64,000 nt of DNA from Mycolicibacterium stellerae (GCF_003719305.1 NZ_RARC01000027.1:1-64000), one strand, 5' to 3'. Shown: positions 14,986-24,638, numbered from the stretch's first letter. Notes: generated by a model not told the origin, from the sequence alone. Translations and numbers: made by a program.

Positions 14986-16035
14986 GTGAGAAGCAGCTTC
15001 CGAATCGCCATAGCTGGTATGGCCGCTATGGTGGCGGCCGGTTCAATGGCAGCCTGCGGCACCACGGACGATTTGGCGGGTCCTGCCGCGTCCGGCGACC
15101 GGGAACTTGTGCTCGGCTATTCGGCGCCCTACCTCAAGGATCAGTTCCAAGTAGCGGTTGCCGATGCCGTCACTGCGGAGGCTAAGGAGCGCGGCATCAC
15201 GACGCTTCAGGTCACCGACGCGAATAACGATGCCGGACAGCAGGTCACGCAGATCCAGAACTTGATTGCGGCCGGTGCGACGGCCATCGCGCTGATACCT
15301 CGCGACTCCAGTGCCATCGTGCCGGCGCTCGATTATGCCAAAGCCCGCGGCGTGCCGGTCATCATGCTCGACAGTGCACCCACCAGTGGCCCCGCTGCGC
15401 TGACGATCCGGTCGAGTTCAGAGGGTATGGGTCAGCAGGTGTGCCAGGCCATGGGCAAACAACTGGGTGGGCAAGGGACAGTCCTGGAACTGCAGGGAGA
15501 TCTCGCTTCGATCGCGGGCAAGGAACGCTCGGAAGGGTTCCTCAACTGCATGAAGGAATCGTTCCCGAGCATCAAGATCGTGTCGACACCGACCAAGTGG
15601 CAATCCGACGTTGCTGGTAGTGCAACAGCGACTGCGTTGGCGTCAACCCCCGACCTTCGCGGCATTTACATGGCCAGCGATACCGCGATGGGAACTGCGG
15701 TCTTGTCGGCGCTGAATGGCGCTGGGAAGCTGGTGCCCGTCGGCGACCCTCGACACATTGCGCTGTACGGCATCGACGGCGGCGCAGCGGCGTTGGACGC
15801 TATCCGCGCCGGCACGATGGACGGCACCGTGTCCCAGCCGGTTGACCTCTACGCCAAGTACGGCGTCGACGCGGTACAGCACGTGTTCACCGGTGGCACA
15901 TTCTCCGACGGTCCGTCCGACCACGACTCCGAGATTCGGCAGTGCTGCAGCAATGAGTCGCAGGAGGACCTGCTGCCCACACCGATGGTCACCAAAGGCA
16001 ACGTTGATTCAAAAGACCTGTGGGCCAACCAGTGA
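14986..16035 (+). CDS. sugar ABC transporter substrate-binding lipoprotein (RbsB-like)
   Basis: A 349-residue lipoprotein with signal peptide and lipobox MAAC (Cys24), followed by a periplasmic-binding-protein type 1 domain (Peripla_BP_4, ribose/galactose class). The domain starts LVLGYSAPYLKDQFQVAVADAV and contains the hinge motif LIPRDSSAIVPAL. It would capture a sugar or cyclitol outside the membrane for the ATPase and permease that follow. The GTG start at 14986 has AGAAGGAG upstream. It is the first gene of a rightward operon reaching 20536. Confidence 0.9.
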   Translation: MRSSFRIAIAGMAAMVAAGSMAACGTTDDLAGPAASGDRELVLGYSAPYLKDQFQVAVADAVTAEAKERGITTLQVTDANNDAGQQVTQIQNLIAAGATAIALIPRDSSAIVPALDYAKARGVPVIMLDSAPTSGPAALTIRSSSEGMGQQVCQAMGKQLGGQGTVLELQGDLASIAGKERSEGFLNCMKESFPSIKIVSTPTKWQSDVAGSATATALASTPDLRGIYMASDTAMGTAVLSALNGAGKLVPVGDPRHIALYGIDGGAAALDAIRAGTMDGTVSQPVDLYAKYGVDAVQHVFTGGTFSDGPSDHDSEIRQCCSNESQEDLLPTPMVTKGNVDSKDLWANQ

Positions 16036-17603
16036 CGGTTTCACAAGCCGCGGCATCGCCGCCGCACGCCTCTCCGCGCCCACCCGTGGTCGAGGTGTCG
16101 CACATCAGTAAGACGTTTGGGTCTACGCGTGCCCTACGGGATGTGTCGATGACGATCTCCGAGGGCCAGACCCGGGCTTTGCTCGGACGCAACGGCGCCG
16201 GCAAGTCCACCCTGGTGTCGGTGCTGACCGGGTTAGTCACACCCGATCGCGGCGCGGTGTCGTTCCAGGATGCAGCTGCGCCTGCTCTCAACGATCGGCG
16301 AGCGTGGCGACAGAACGTGGCGTGTGTCTACCAGAAGCCCACGGTGATTCCCACGATGACCGTCGCGGAGAACATCTTCCTCAATCGGGTGCCGTTGAGA
16401 TCCCCGCGGCTGCGGCTGATCGATCACCGAAAGATCGACTCGATGGCCACCGAGCTGCTCCAGCAGTGGGACATTCCCGTGCGTCCCAGCGATCAGGTGA
16501 CCGACCTTTCGGTAGAGCAGCGCCAGCTGGTCGAGATCGCGCGCGCATTGTCCGATGGCGCCCGGTTCGTCATCCTCGACGAACCGACCGCCCAACTCGA
16601 ACAGGCCGCGGTGACAAGGTTATTCGACAAGCTACACAACATGCAGCGCAGCGGGGTCACGTTCCTCTACATCTCCCACTATCTCGAAGAGATCTACGAA
16701 CTCTGCGACAGCGTGACGGTCATGCGTGACGGTACCCACGTCGAAACCGGCGACATCGCCCAAATGCCCAGGACCCGCGTCATCGAGGCGATGGTCGGTG
16801 GCGCCCAGGGTTCAGCAGAGCCGGCGAATGCCGCTAGCCACACCACCGACCTCGCTGACGGTGCACCCGTTTTGACGTGTACAAACCTCACCCGCACCGG
16901 CGAGCTGGACGACGTGAATCTCGAAATCGGCCGTGGCGAATGGCTGGGCGTCACCGGCCTGGTCGGATCGGGGCGCGTTGCCCTGGCAGAGACGATCGCC
17001 GGCATGCGGACGGCCACACACGGTGCGGTGGTCCTCGAGACGAAACCGATCACCAACAAGTCAGTGGGCGCGATCTGGCGCGCCGGGGTGGGAATAGTGC
17101 CCGAAGATCGATACGCCCAGGGGTTCGCACCGCTGCTGAGCATCGCCTACAACATGGCAATCCCTGCAGCGAACCTGTTCGGGAAGTTGGGCTTTGTGTC
17201 CCTGCGCCGCGAACGCCAGGCGGCTCAATCACTGATCACCGAATTGGGCCTGGTGTGTTCGGGTTCCGAGCAACCCGTGGGGCAGCTCAGCGGCGGGAAC
17301 CAACAAAAGGCCGTGCTGGGCCGTGCACTGTCCCGCGACCCGAAGCTGCTGGTGCTGATCAATCCGACATCGGGGGTGGACATCGCCTCGAAATCAGCGA
17401 TCTTCGAGGCCGTCGCGGCCAGGACCCGGCGAACCGGCATGTCGGTTCTCGTGGTCTCCGACGAACTCGCCGACCTCAAAGGATGTGACCGCGTCCTGGT
17501 GATGTACCGGGGCCGTGTCCACAAACAATTCCAACGCGGATGGCGCGATGCCGACGTCGCCGCGGCCGCCGAAGGTGAAGGTACACACGATGACGACCAC
17601 TGA
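16032..17603 (+). CDS. sugar ABC transporter ATP-binding protein (RbsA-like, two domains)
   Basis: A duplicated ABC ATPase of about 523 residues. The first domain has Walker A GRNGAGKS (about 52-59), signature LSVEQRQ and Walker B VILDEP. The second has a degenerate P-loop (TGLVGSGRVA), signature LSGGNQQ, and INPTSGVD where LDEPTxGVD is usual, so its Walker B Asp and catalytic Glu are missing. Degeneracy of the second P-loop is normal in RbsA proteins; loss of the acidic pair is less so. The start at GTG 16032 overlaps the previous stop (GTGA); GTG 16020 is an alternative. Confidence 0.88.
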   Translation: MTVSQAAASPPHASPRPPVVEVSHISKTFGSTRALRDVSMTISEGQTRALLGRNGAGKSTLVSVLTGLVTPDRGAVSFQDAAAPALNDRRAWRQNVACVYQKPTVIPTMTVAENIFLNRVPLRSPRLRLIDHRKIDSMATELLQQWDIPVRPSDQVTDLSVEQRQLVEIARALSDGARFVILDEPTAQLEQAAVTRLFDKLHNMQRSGVTFLYISHYLEEIYELCDSVTVMRDGTHVETGDIAQMPRTRVIEAMVGGAQGSAEPANAASHTTDLADGAPVLTCTNLTRTGELDDVNLEIGRGEWLGVTGLVGSGRVALAETIAGMRTATHGAVVLETKPITNKSVGAIWRAGVGIVPEDRYAQGFAPLLSIAYNMAIPAANLFGKLGFVSLRRERQAAQSLITELGLVCSGSEQPVGQLSGGNQQKAVLGRALSRDPKLLVLINPTSGVDIASKSAIFEAVAARTRRTGMSVLVVSDELADLKGCDRVLVMYRGRVHKQFQRGWRDADVAAAAEGEGTHDDDH

Positions 17604-18621
17604 ACTCACATCCGATGCCGCTCCGGCCTCCCGGCCGCCGTGGACCGAGACCGCCAAACGTGTGCTGCCCCGGCAGTTGTCGGGCCTGACGCTGTTGCCT
17701 GCGCTGGTTGTGGTGATCATCATCGGCGGTGTCGTCAACGACGCATTTCTGAGTCGGCAGAACATCATCAACCTGCTGCAGCAGTCTTCGGAACTGTCGG
17801 TGGTGGTCGTGGCGTCCACGCTGATCCTCATCGTGGGCAAGTTCGATCTCTCGCTGGAATCGGTGTTCGGGCTCGCGCCGATGGTGGCGGCGTTTTTGGT
17901 GACTCCGCTGTCGATCGGCGGATCCGGGTGGGACCTGAACCCGTTTCTTGCGATTTTGGTGTGCCTTACCGTCGGTGGGCTCGTCGGTGTGATTAACGGG
18001 TTCCTCGTCGTGCGGCTGAAGCTCAACGCGTTCATCACCACCTTGGCGGCGCTGATCCTGTTGCGCGGGGTGACGCTCGGTGTCAGCGGCGGCAAGACGC
18101 TCTTCGACCTTCCTGAACCGATGTTGTTCCTGGGCAAGACCACCTTCGCCGGCGTGCCGATCTCAATTCTGCTAGCCGGCGGTCTGTTCGTGGTGGCGGG
18201 TCTTGTGTTGCGGTATCACACCTTTGGGCGTCAGCTTTATGCCATCGGAGGTAATCCCGACGCGGCTCGGGCAGCTGGTATTTCGGTGGACCGGACCATC
18301 CGCGTGGTCTTCGTGATCGCGGGTGTGCTGGCCGCGCTGGCGGGCTTGATGCTGGCTGGTCGCGTGGAGTCGGTGACTGCCGCTCAAGGCCAGAACCTCA
18401 TTTTCACTGTGTTCGCTGCGGCCGTTATTGGTGGCATCAGCCTCGACGGTGGCAAAGGCACGATGCTCGGCGCCTTGACCGGTGTGCTGCTGTTGGGCTG
18501 CATTCAGAACATCCTCACCTTGGCGCAGCTGCCGACGTTCTGGATCGATGCGTCGTTCGGCGCGATCATCCTGGTCGCCCTGATCATTACCCGCCTCACG
18601 TCGGGTCGGGACGGCGCATGA
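17590..18621 (+). CDS. sugar ABC transporter permease (RbsC-like)
   Basis: A 343-residue inner-membrane permease of the ribose/xylose/autoinducer-2 class (BPD_transp_2). It has about eight to ten hydrophobic segments after a short cytoplasmic N-terminus. The family motif for coupling to the ATPase is recognisable in the region GNPDAARAAGISVDRT. The ATG at 17590 overlaps the ATPase end by 14 bases and has GAAGGTGAAGG upstream; the longer in-frame start at 17515 lies deep inside the ATPase. The stop overlaps the next gene (ATGA). Confidence 0.9.
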   Translation: MTTTELTSDAAPASRPPWTETAKRVLPRQLSGLTLLPALVVVIIIGGVVNDAFLSRQNIINLLQQSSELSVVVVASTLILIVGKFDLSLESVFGLAPMVAAFLVTPLSIGGSGWDLNPFLAILVCLTVGGLVGVINGFLVVRLKLNAFITTLAALILLRGVTLGVSGGKTLFDLPEPMLFLGKTTFAGVPISILLAGGLFVVAGLVLRYHTFGRQLYAIGGNPDAARAAGISVDRTIRVVFVIAGVLAALAGLMLAGRVESVTAAQGQNLIFTVFAAAVIGGISLDGGKGTMLGALTGVLLLGCIQNILTLAQLPTFWIDASFGAIILVALIITRLTSGRDGA

Positions 18622-19373
18622 CGCCACGGTTCAACGGGACGGTCGTGGTCATCACCGGGGTCAATGCCGGCTTGGGACGCGCGTTGGCGGAGGACTTCGG
18701 CGCCGAAGGCGCGAGCGTGGCGGGTTGCGATCTCGCTGATGTCGCGACCAGCGACGCGGTTGCCCTCTATCGACGATGTGACATCACCGATGCGGAGGAC
18801 GTTGAGGCGTTCATCACCGCCGCGCACACCCGGTTCGGGCGCATCGATGTGCTGGTGAACAACGCGGGCGCGGTGTCGCGGGGCTCGGCAGCCTCGTTGA
18901 CCGAGGCCGACTGGGATCGAATCATGGACACCAACGCCAAGGGCACGTTCTTGGTCTGCCGCGCTGCCATTGCGGTGATGTCCGAGCAGCCTGGTGGTGG
19001 CGCGATCGTGAACGTCGCCTCACAGGCCGCGCAGCGACCCGAACGGTATCTGTCGCACTATTGCGCTGCCAAAGCCGCAGTGGCGCACTACAGTCGGGCG
19101 CTGGCGCTGGAATTGGCCCCAGCTATCCGGGTGAACTGTGTGAACCCCGGCTTCGTCGAGACCGACATGTCCATCGCCAGCCTGCAGGGGTACGCCCGCG
19201 AGACCGGCATCCCCTACGAGACAGTTCGACAAGCACGTCGCGACGTGATTCCCATGGGTCGATTCCAGAAGCCGCACGACATCGTGGCGGCGGTGATGTT
19301 TCTGGCCTCCGACGCGGCGTCTGAGATCACCGGCGATGCGCTGGAAGTGTCCGGCGGGCAGGTTCTGGGCTGA
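18618..19373 (+). CDS. short-chain dehydrogenase/reductase
   Basis: A 251-residue classical SDR. It has the cofactor motif TGVNAGLG (13-20), NNAG (81-84) and catalytic S135-Y148-K152. It probably oxidises a hydroxyl of the imported substrate or reduces a ketone, with NAD(P). It is coupled to the permease by ATGA, so it belongs to the uptake operon and likely performs an early step. Confidence 0.87.
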   Translation: MTPRFNGTVVVITGVNAGLGRALAEDFGAEGASVAGCDLADVATSDAVALYRRCDITDAEDVEAFITAAHTRFGRIDVLVNNAGAVSRGSAASLTEADWDRIMDTNAKGTFLVCRAAIAVMSEQPGGGAIVNVASQAAQRPERYLSHYCAAKAAVAHYSRALALELAPAIRVNCVNPGFVETDMSIASLQGYARETGIPYETVRQARRDVIPMGRFQKPHDIVAAVMFLASDAASEITGDALEVSGGQVLG

Positions 19374-19386
19374 TGGTGGGGACTCG

Positions 19387-19731
19387 GTGATCATCCACCA
19401 CGTCGCCTTCGAATGGTTCCCGACGGTCACCGACGCCGATGTTGCCGATTTTGACACCGCCTTGGGCGCCCTGCCTGCGCTGGTGCCCGAACTCATCTCC
19501 TACACCCACGGTGTGGCGCTGCGGCTGCGGGCAGGGACCTCCGACTATGGCGTCGTCGCCCTCGTTGACTCTGCCTCGGCGCTGCATCGCTATCTCGACC
19601 ATCCCACACATGCAGCGATCACCGCAGAATTCGCGCCGCGCATGTTCAAGACGCGTACCGCCGTCCAATTGCACTGTGCACCAGAGTTAGCCAGTCTCCT
19701 CGCCCCGAATCGGGCGCGGGACGCCACGTGA
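19387..19731 (+). CDS. Dabb-type stress-responsive alpha/beta-barrel protein
   Basis: A 114-residue single-domain protein of the dimeric alpha/beta-barrel (Dabb) class, beginning MIIHHVAFEWFP, with the typical later segment ALHRYLDHPTHAAITAEFAPRM. Such proteins act as small enzymes or sugar mutarotases and often accompany catabolic genes. The GTG at 19387 gives the canonical N-terminus; ATG 19336 would run inside the preceding SDR. Its exact role here is not known. Confidence 0.75.
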   Translation: MIIHHVAFEWFPTVTDADVADFDTALGALPALVPELISYTHGVALRLRAGTSDYGVVALVDSASALHRYLDHPTHAAITAEFAPRMFKTRTAVQLHCAPELASLLAPNRARDAT

Positions 19732-19747
19732 GAGCCCAGGGGTATTG

Positions 19748-20536
19748 ATGGATCTTCACCTCACCGGTCGACGCGCCTACGTCACCGGCGGCGCCGGCGG
19801 GATCGGCCTGGCAATCGCTGCAGCTTTGGCCGCCGAGGGAGCCGCGGTGGCGATCAGCGACCACGACGAGGTTGCCCTGCGGGCGGCCGCGGCCACCTTG
19901 ACGGGCGCCGGTCACGCGTTCGTCACCGCGGACCTGGCCACCTCGTGGGGGGTCGCCGCCGCCAACGCCGCCGTCGAGGACGGCTTCGGCGTGCCGGATC
20001 TGTTGGTCAACAACGTCGGGCGCTCCGGCAACGAGTCGGTGGGCACCGCTACCGACGAACAGTGGAGCGACTCGTTCGAACTGAATCTGATGTGCGCGGT
20101 GCGCACCAGCAGATACTTCGTTCCGCGCATGGCCGCCAGAACGGACGCCGCGGTGGCCAACGTGTCCTCCGATTTGGCCAAGCAACCGGAGTCCGTACCG
20201 GTCGAGTACGGAGCGATGAAGGCAGCCCTGCTCTACGTCACCAAGGCGATGGCCCTCGACTATGCGCCCGGTGTGCGGGTCAACGCTGTGCTTCCAGGGC
20301 CGACGTGGACCACGCTGTGGACGCGCCCCGGCGGGCTCGTCGACCAACTCGCCGGCCAGTACGGGACCGACCGTGACGGCGCGGTGCGCCGTTATCTGAC
20401 CGACCGTCACCTTCCGATGGGGATCGCTACCCCGGGGGCGGTCGCCTCCCTGGTGGTGTACTTGCTCTCGCCGATGAGTGGATTCATCAACGGGTCTGCC
20501 TACGACGTCGGTGGGACCGTGCGCGGACTGCTCTGA
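19748..20536 (+). CDS. short-chain dehydrogenase/reductase
   Basis: A 262-residue SDR with cofactor motif TGGAGGIG (13-20), NNVG (88-91) instead of the usual NNAG, and active-site S140/S141, Y154 and K158 (VEYGAMK). It probably catalyses another NAD(P)-linked step in the same pathway. It is the last gene of the rightward operon; it converges on the SDR at 20645-21394. The ATG at 19748 is preceded by AGGGG; a TTG one codon earlier is less likely. Confidence 0.87.
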   Translation: MDLHLTGRRAYVTGGAGGIGLAIAAALAAEGAAVAISDHDEVALRAAAATLTGAGHAFVTADLATSWGVAAANAAVEDGFGVPDLLVNNVGRSGNESVGTATDEQWSDSFELNLMCAVRTSRYFVPRMAARTDAAVANVSSDLAKQPESVPVEYGAMKAALLYVTKAMALDYAPGVRVNAVLPGPTWTTLWTRPGGLVDQLAGQYGTDRDGAVRRYLTDRHLPMGIATPGAVASLVVYLLSPMSGFINGSAYDVGGTVRGLL

Positions 20537-20644
20537 TCGCGCTGGGTGGATGACTCACCCGGGGTGGGCGAGAGGCGCGGCGCGGTTGCCCACGGCGCAG
20601 CGCGCGACTATCGAAGCCGATCTTGGCGTAACGGGGGCTGGTCA

Positions 20645-21394
20645 TCACCAGGCGGTGTAGCCGCCGTCGACGAGCAGGGTGGTGCCGGTGATGAGCGCGG
20701 CCGCGTCCCCGGCGAGGAAGGCCACCGCGCCCACCACATCGGCAGCTTCGCCGAACCGCCCCAGGGGGATTCGACTGCGGAGCGTCTCGCCCCACCCCGG
20801 CCGGTCCAGTGTTGCCGCGGTTAGGTCGGTGCGTACGAAGGTCGGTGCGACCGTATTGACCCGGATGCCGTGCTTGGCCCACTCGATGGCGAGCACCTTC
20901 GTCAGCTGGTTTACCGCTCCCTTGGTCGCGCAGTACACGGCCCGTTCTTCGATGCCTACCGAACCGGCCTGGGACCCGATGTTGACCACCGAGGCTGAGG
21001 TAGCCTCGGCGATCCACGTGCGGGCCAATTCCCGGGTGAGGAAGAAAGTTCCCTTGGCGTTGGTGGCAAAAACGCTGTCCCATTGCGCTTCGGTGACGTC
21101 TAGGGCCGCCGCCGGCGCATTGACGCCGGCGTTGTTGACCAAGATGTCGAGGGGGCCGTCGAGGCGCCCCGGAAGGTCCTCAGCGAACCTGATCACCGAT
21201 GCCGTATCGGTGACGTCGAGGATTAAACCGGGTGTGCCCACCGATGTCTGGATCGTCTTCGCGCCGTCGGCGGTGCGCGAGGTCCCGTAGACGGTGGCAC
21301 CAAGCTCGGCTAAGGCGATGGCGATCGCCTGGCCCAGGCCTCGGTTGGCGCCGGTGACGAGCGCCCGTTTCCCCGTGAGCGAGAAGTCGACCAT
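20645..21394 (-). CDS. short-chain dehydrogenase/reductase
   Basis: A 249-residue SDR with TGANRGLG (14-21), NNAG (87-90), S141, Y154 and K158 (AVYCATK). It resembles gluconate/3-oxoacyl-ACP-type reductases, but the substrate is not readable from sequence. It is the last gene of a leftward operon (FAH, VOC dioxygenase, HisD-like, SDR) that starts at the promoter near 24700. Confidence 0.87.
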   Translation of the reverse strand: MVDFSLTGKRALVTGANRGLGQAIAIALAELGATVYGTSRTADGAKTIQTSVGTPGLILDVTDTASVIRFAEDLPGRLDGPLDILVNNAGVNAPAAALDVTEAQWDSVFATNAKGTFFLTRELARTWIAEATSASVVNIGSQAGSVGIEERAVYCATKGAVNQLTKVLAIEWAKHGIRVNTVAPTFVRTDLTAATLDRPGWGETLRSRIPLGRFGEAADVVGAVAFLAGDAAALITGTTLLVDGGYTAW

Positions 21395-21398
21395 CGGG

Positions 21399-22724
21399 TC
21401 AGCGAAGTGCGGGCTCGGGCGGCGCCCAGGTCAAGGTGGCGTCGCCGAACTTGGCGGCGCGAACGTCTCCGGAGCGGGCATGACCCTCGAACAGCTCCAC
21501 CCGAGCGGCCCGGCCGCAGAGTGCGCCGAGTTCAGCGCTGGCCGCGGCGGTTGTGACTTCCTGGTAGGTCACGGTCTTGAGGTACTTGCCGACCCACAAG
21601 CCGCCGGTGTAGCGGGCCGCATGGCGGGTCGGCAAGGTGTGGTTGGTGCCGATCACTTTGTCGCCGTAAGAGACACAGGTCTTCTCCCCGAGGAACAGGG
21701 CGCCGTAACTGGTCATGGCCGATAAGGCGCGCCGCGGATCGGCGGTGAGAATCTGCACGTGTTCGGCTGCGAAGGTGTCCGCTAGGTCGTAGGCGGCGTC
21801 GATGTCATCGACGACGATGACCTGGCCATGATCACGCCATGCCGGGGCGGCGAAGTCGCGCGTGGGCATCTCGGGAAGCAGCGCGTCGATGTGCCCAATG
21901 ACCTCTCGTGCCAGCGTTTCTGACTCGGTGATGAGAATGGCGGGGGAGTCGGGTCCATGCTCGGCTTGGCTGAGTAGATCGACGGCAACGATGAATGGGT
22001 CGGCGTCCCCATCGGCGATGATCAAGATCTCCGTGGGGCCGGCGAACAGGTCGATGCCGACGGTACCGAAAAGCTGCCGCTTGGCTTCGGCGACGTAAGC
22101 GTTGCCCGGCCCGGCCAGCATGTCGACCTTGCCGATGGTGTCGGTTCCCAAGGCCATCGCGGCCACGGCTTGGACGCCGCCGAGCAGGTAGATGTCGTCG
22201 GCGCCGGCGAGGTGGAACGCCGCGACTGTGGCGGCGGGAATCTCGCCCCGGATGGGGGGCGTGCACGCCGTGACGTGCGGGACCCCGGCCACCTTGGCGG
22301 TGACGGTCGTCATGTGCGCGGAGGCGACTAGGGGGTAGCGGCCCCCTGGGGCGTAGGCGCCGGCCGCCGAGACCGGAAGGTTGCGTTGACCCAGATGGAC
22401 TCCGGGTGCGGTCTCGACCTCGAAGTCGGCCAGCGAGTCGCGTTGGTGTTGGGCGAAGACGCGGACGTTGTGCTGAACGGTCTTGATGTCGGCGATCACC
22501 TCGGCGGGGACACCACCGATGATCTGTTCGATGTCGGCGTCGCTGAGCTTGAAGCTTGGTGGCGACCACTTGTCGAACTTCTCGGAGTACTCGCGCACTG
22601 CGGCGTCACCGCGATCGCGGACGTCGGCGATGATCTGGGTGACCGTTTCAGTGACGGCCGGATCGCTGTTGGGTGCGGTGGCGGCGTCGGCGCTGGTGGT
22701 CTTGAGGTGACGGGCGGCGGGCAT
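21399..22724 (-). CDS. histidinol-dehydrogenase-like alcohol dehydrogenase (HisD superfamily)
   Basis: A 441-residue HisD-fold NAD-linked enzyme with the diagnostic blocks GPGNAYVAEAKR, DLFAGPTEILIIAD and SQAEHGPDSPA. The true histidine-pathway hisD is normally in a his operon; this copy lies among transport and catabolic genes, as the sulfopropanediol 3-dehydrogenase HpsN and other catabolic HisD paralogs do. Oxidation of a polyol or hydroxyacid is therefore more likely than histidine synthesis. The start at 22724 has AAGGAG seven bases upstream. It lies four bases from the following SDR. Confidence 0.82.
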   Translation of the reverse strand: MPAARHLKTTSADAATAPNSDPAVTETVTQIIADVRDRGDAAVREYSEKFDKWSPPSFKLSDADIEQIIGGVPAEVIADIKTVQHNVRVFAQHQRDSLADFEVETAPGVHLGQRNLPVSAAGAYAPGGRYPLVASAHMTTVTAKVAGVPHVTACTPPIRGEIPAATVAAFHLAGADDIYLLGGVQAVAAMALGTDTIGKVDMLAGPGNAYVAEAKRQLFGTVGIDLFAGPTEILIIADGDADPFIVAVDLLSQAEHGPDSPAILITESETLAREVIGHIDALLPEMPTRDFAAPAWRDHGQVIVVDDIDAAYDLADTFAAEHVQILTADPRRALSAMTSYGALFLGEKTCVSYGDKVIGTNHTLPTRHAARYTGGLWVGKYLKTVTYQEVTTAAASAELGALCGRAARVELFEGHARSGDVRAAKFGDATLTWAPPEPALR

Positions 22725-22816
22725 GCGAAAACTCCTTAAGTGTTGTGCTTTTCGGCGAAGCGCGGTCGTCAAGGTGGTCTTGGACGGCCAGGGTCCTCGC
22801 TTCGAGTTCGGTCTTT

Positions 22817-23737
22817 TTAGGCGCTGTGGCCGTGGATCATCAGGTCGGCAAGATCCTCGGGGTTGATGAACGAGGGAGGCGGGGGCGGCCCCCAGCGGTA
22901 GAGGCCGAGGGCGCCTTCGAGGACTTCTGGTGCCCAGATGGCGTCTTCGGGGATGGAGTCCATGTCGCTGTGGTACTCGGCGTAGTTGCCAGCAGGATCT
23001 CGGAAGTACCAGAAGAAGTTCGAGCCCGCGTAGTGGCGGCCCAGCCCCCACATGTGCCGTTCGGGATGCCTCTCCAGCACGGCCATCGCGCCACGGCCGA
23101 TGGCGTCTACGTCGTCGACTTGCCAGCTGCTGTGATGGAGGAACGGCACGGGCGATCGCTGCACGAGCACGTTGTGGTGGTCAGTGGAGCAGCGCAGGAA
23201 TACACCGACGTCCTTCACGATGTCACTGACCTTGAGCCCCAGGCCGTCGACGAAGAATTGCCGGGATTGATCGAAGTCGGTGGTGCCCAGGACGAAGTGG
23301 CCAAGCCGGCGAGGCCGCACGGGTGACTCGACGAGGATGCCCGCGGCGCGGGCGTTGACTCGGTCCACCCGACCCGGCCCGTTCACCGCGGGGGCACTGT
23401 AGGGCTGCTGCTGCAGTCGCGGTCGCGCCGCGATGCGAATGGGCGTATGGGTGCCCGGGTCGGCGGTAACGAGATCGGCGCCGTCGATGGCTGCCGCGAA
23501 TCCACGTTCGGCGAGCCGCGCGCGCATCCGGCCGATGTCGTCGAGGTCGTCGGCGGCGAAGCAGGCCTCGACGAGTCGCCGGCTCGCCGAGGTGACCAGG
23601 CGCAGCTGGTTGCCGCCCTCAGTCGTCGAGAACCATCCGTCGCTGCTGGGATTGAGCCCGAAATCCTCGTAGAAGACGGTGGTGGCGGCGACGTCGGGTA
23701 CGCCGACGGTGATGGAGTCGAGGCGATGCAGTGCCAT
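22817..23737 (-). CDS. two-domain VOC protein, extradiol ring-cleavage dioxygenase-like
   Basis: A 306-residue vicinal-oxygen-chelate protein with two paired domains (about 1-110 and 143-265). The second keeps the metal triad of type I extradiol dioxygenases: H147 (GHFVLG), H202 (LHHSSWQVDD) and E254 (NYAEYHSD). This suggests Fe(II) ring cleavage of a catecholic substrate. With the FAH-family hydrolase next to it, a meta-cleavage step is plausible. The ATG at 23737 has GGAG nearby and lies one base after the FAH stop codon. Confidence 0.8.
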   Translation of the reverse strand: MALHRLDSITVGVPDVAATTVFYEDFGLNPSSDGWFSTTEGGNQLRLVTSASRRLVEACFAADDLDDIGRMRARLAERGFAAAIDGADLVTADPGTHTPIRIAARPRLQQQPYSAPAVNGPGRVDRVNARAAGILVESPVRPRRLGHFVLGTTDFDQSRQFFVDGLGLKVSDIVKDVGVFLRCSTDHHNVLVQRSPVPFLHHSSWQVDDVDAIGRGAMAVLERHPERHMWGLGRHYAGSNFFWYFRDPAGNYAEYHSDMDSIPEDAIWAPEVLEGALGLYRWGPPPPPSFINPEDLADLMIHGHSA

Positions 23738-23738
23738 C

Positions 23739-24638
23739 TCAGCTCCGCGCTGCAGCTGCTGCACCGGCGCCGTCGCGCACCGATGCATCCGGTGTGGTGA
23801 ACGACTGCACCAGTTCGCCAATCCCGGTCACGTAACTTCGCAGGACTTCTCCGGGCTTGAGGAACCGGGGTGGGACACGGCCAGCGCCGATGCCCTGCGG
23901 CGTGCCCGTGAAGATCACGTCGCCGGGGTACAGCTCCACGATTCGAGAGATCTCTTCGATGAGCACCGGCACGGGGAAGATCAGATCGGAGGTCCGTCCG
24001 TGCTGCACTTGATGGCCGTCGATGGTGGCTCCAAGCTCCAAGTCGTCGGGATCGGCGAACTCGTCGGGCGTGACCAGAACGGGTCCGATGGGCGAGAAGC
24101 CTTCGTGCGACTTGGCCAGGCTGAATTGGGGCGCTGGCCCCGAATGCTGTCGTCGACGTTCCGAAATGTCCTGTCCCACAGTCAGTCCGGCGACGTGGCT
24201 CCAGGCGCGCTCGGCGGGAATGCTTCGCCCACCCTTGCCGAGTACCACCACGAGTTCCACCTCCCAGTCGACGTCGCCGTCAGGCAGGGTGACGTCGCTA
24301 ACCGGGCCGGTGATCGACGAGACGAACTTGGTGAAGATTACCGGCTGCTGAGGTCTGGGGAACCCGGATTCAGCGGCATGCTGGTCGTAGTTGAGCCCCA
24401 CCGCGAATACCTGGGGGGGCCGCGGCGCCGGCGGCCCGATCAGGCCGCGCTCGTCGCGCCGGCGGACCTGCGCCGCGATGTCGCCGGCATGGGAGCGGTG
24501 CCACTCTACGAACTCGTCCCAGCGCTGGAAGATCGCTTGCGGATCGGTCGCAAAGAGCCCCGAGCTGGCTTTCTCCACGTCGGCGGCGCCGTCGGCCGCT
24601 TCTACGTGCAACCGGTTGTCGATGTTGAGCAGGCGCAC
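23739..24638 (-). CDS. fumarylacetoacetate-hydrolase family protein
   Basis: A 299-residue FAH-fold enzyme cleaving or isomerising a beta-dicarbonyl acid, with divalent metal. The motifs GLNYDQHAAE, FTKFVSSITGP, DWEVELVVVLGK (metal-binding acidic residues) and IFTGTPQGIG are clear. The start at 24638 is chosen for GAGGGAG just upstream and the natural N-terminus MRLLNIDNRL; GTG 24665 is also in frame. It is the first gene of the leftward operon; the promoter and operator are at 24677-24722. Confidence 0.86.
   Translation of the reverse strand: MRLLNIDNRLHVEAADGAADVEKASSGLFATDPQAIFQRWDEFVEWHRSHAGDIAAQVRRRDERGLIGPPAPRPPQVFAVGLNYDQHAAESGFPRPQQPVIFTKFVSSITGPVSDVTLPDGDVDWEVELVVVLGKGGRSIPAERAWSHVAGLTVGQDISERRRQHSGPAPQFSLAKSHEGFSPIGPVLVTPDEFADPDDLELGATIDGHQVQHGRTSDLIFPVPVLIEEISRIVELYPGDVIFTGTPQGIGAGRVPPRFLKPGEVLRSYVTGIGELVQSFTTPDASVRDGAGAAAAARS

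Noticed and set aside
21399..22724. Histidine-biosynthesis hisD
   Set aside because: No other his genes nearby, and the setting is a catabolic operon with a GntR regulator; a HisD-fold catabolic dehydrogenase fits better.
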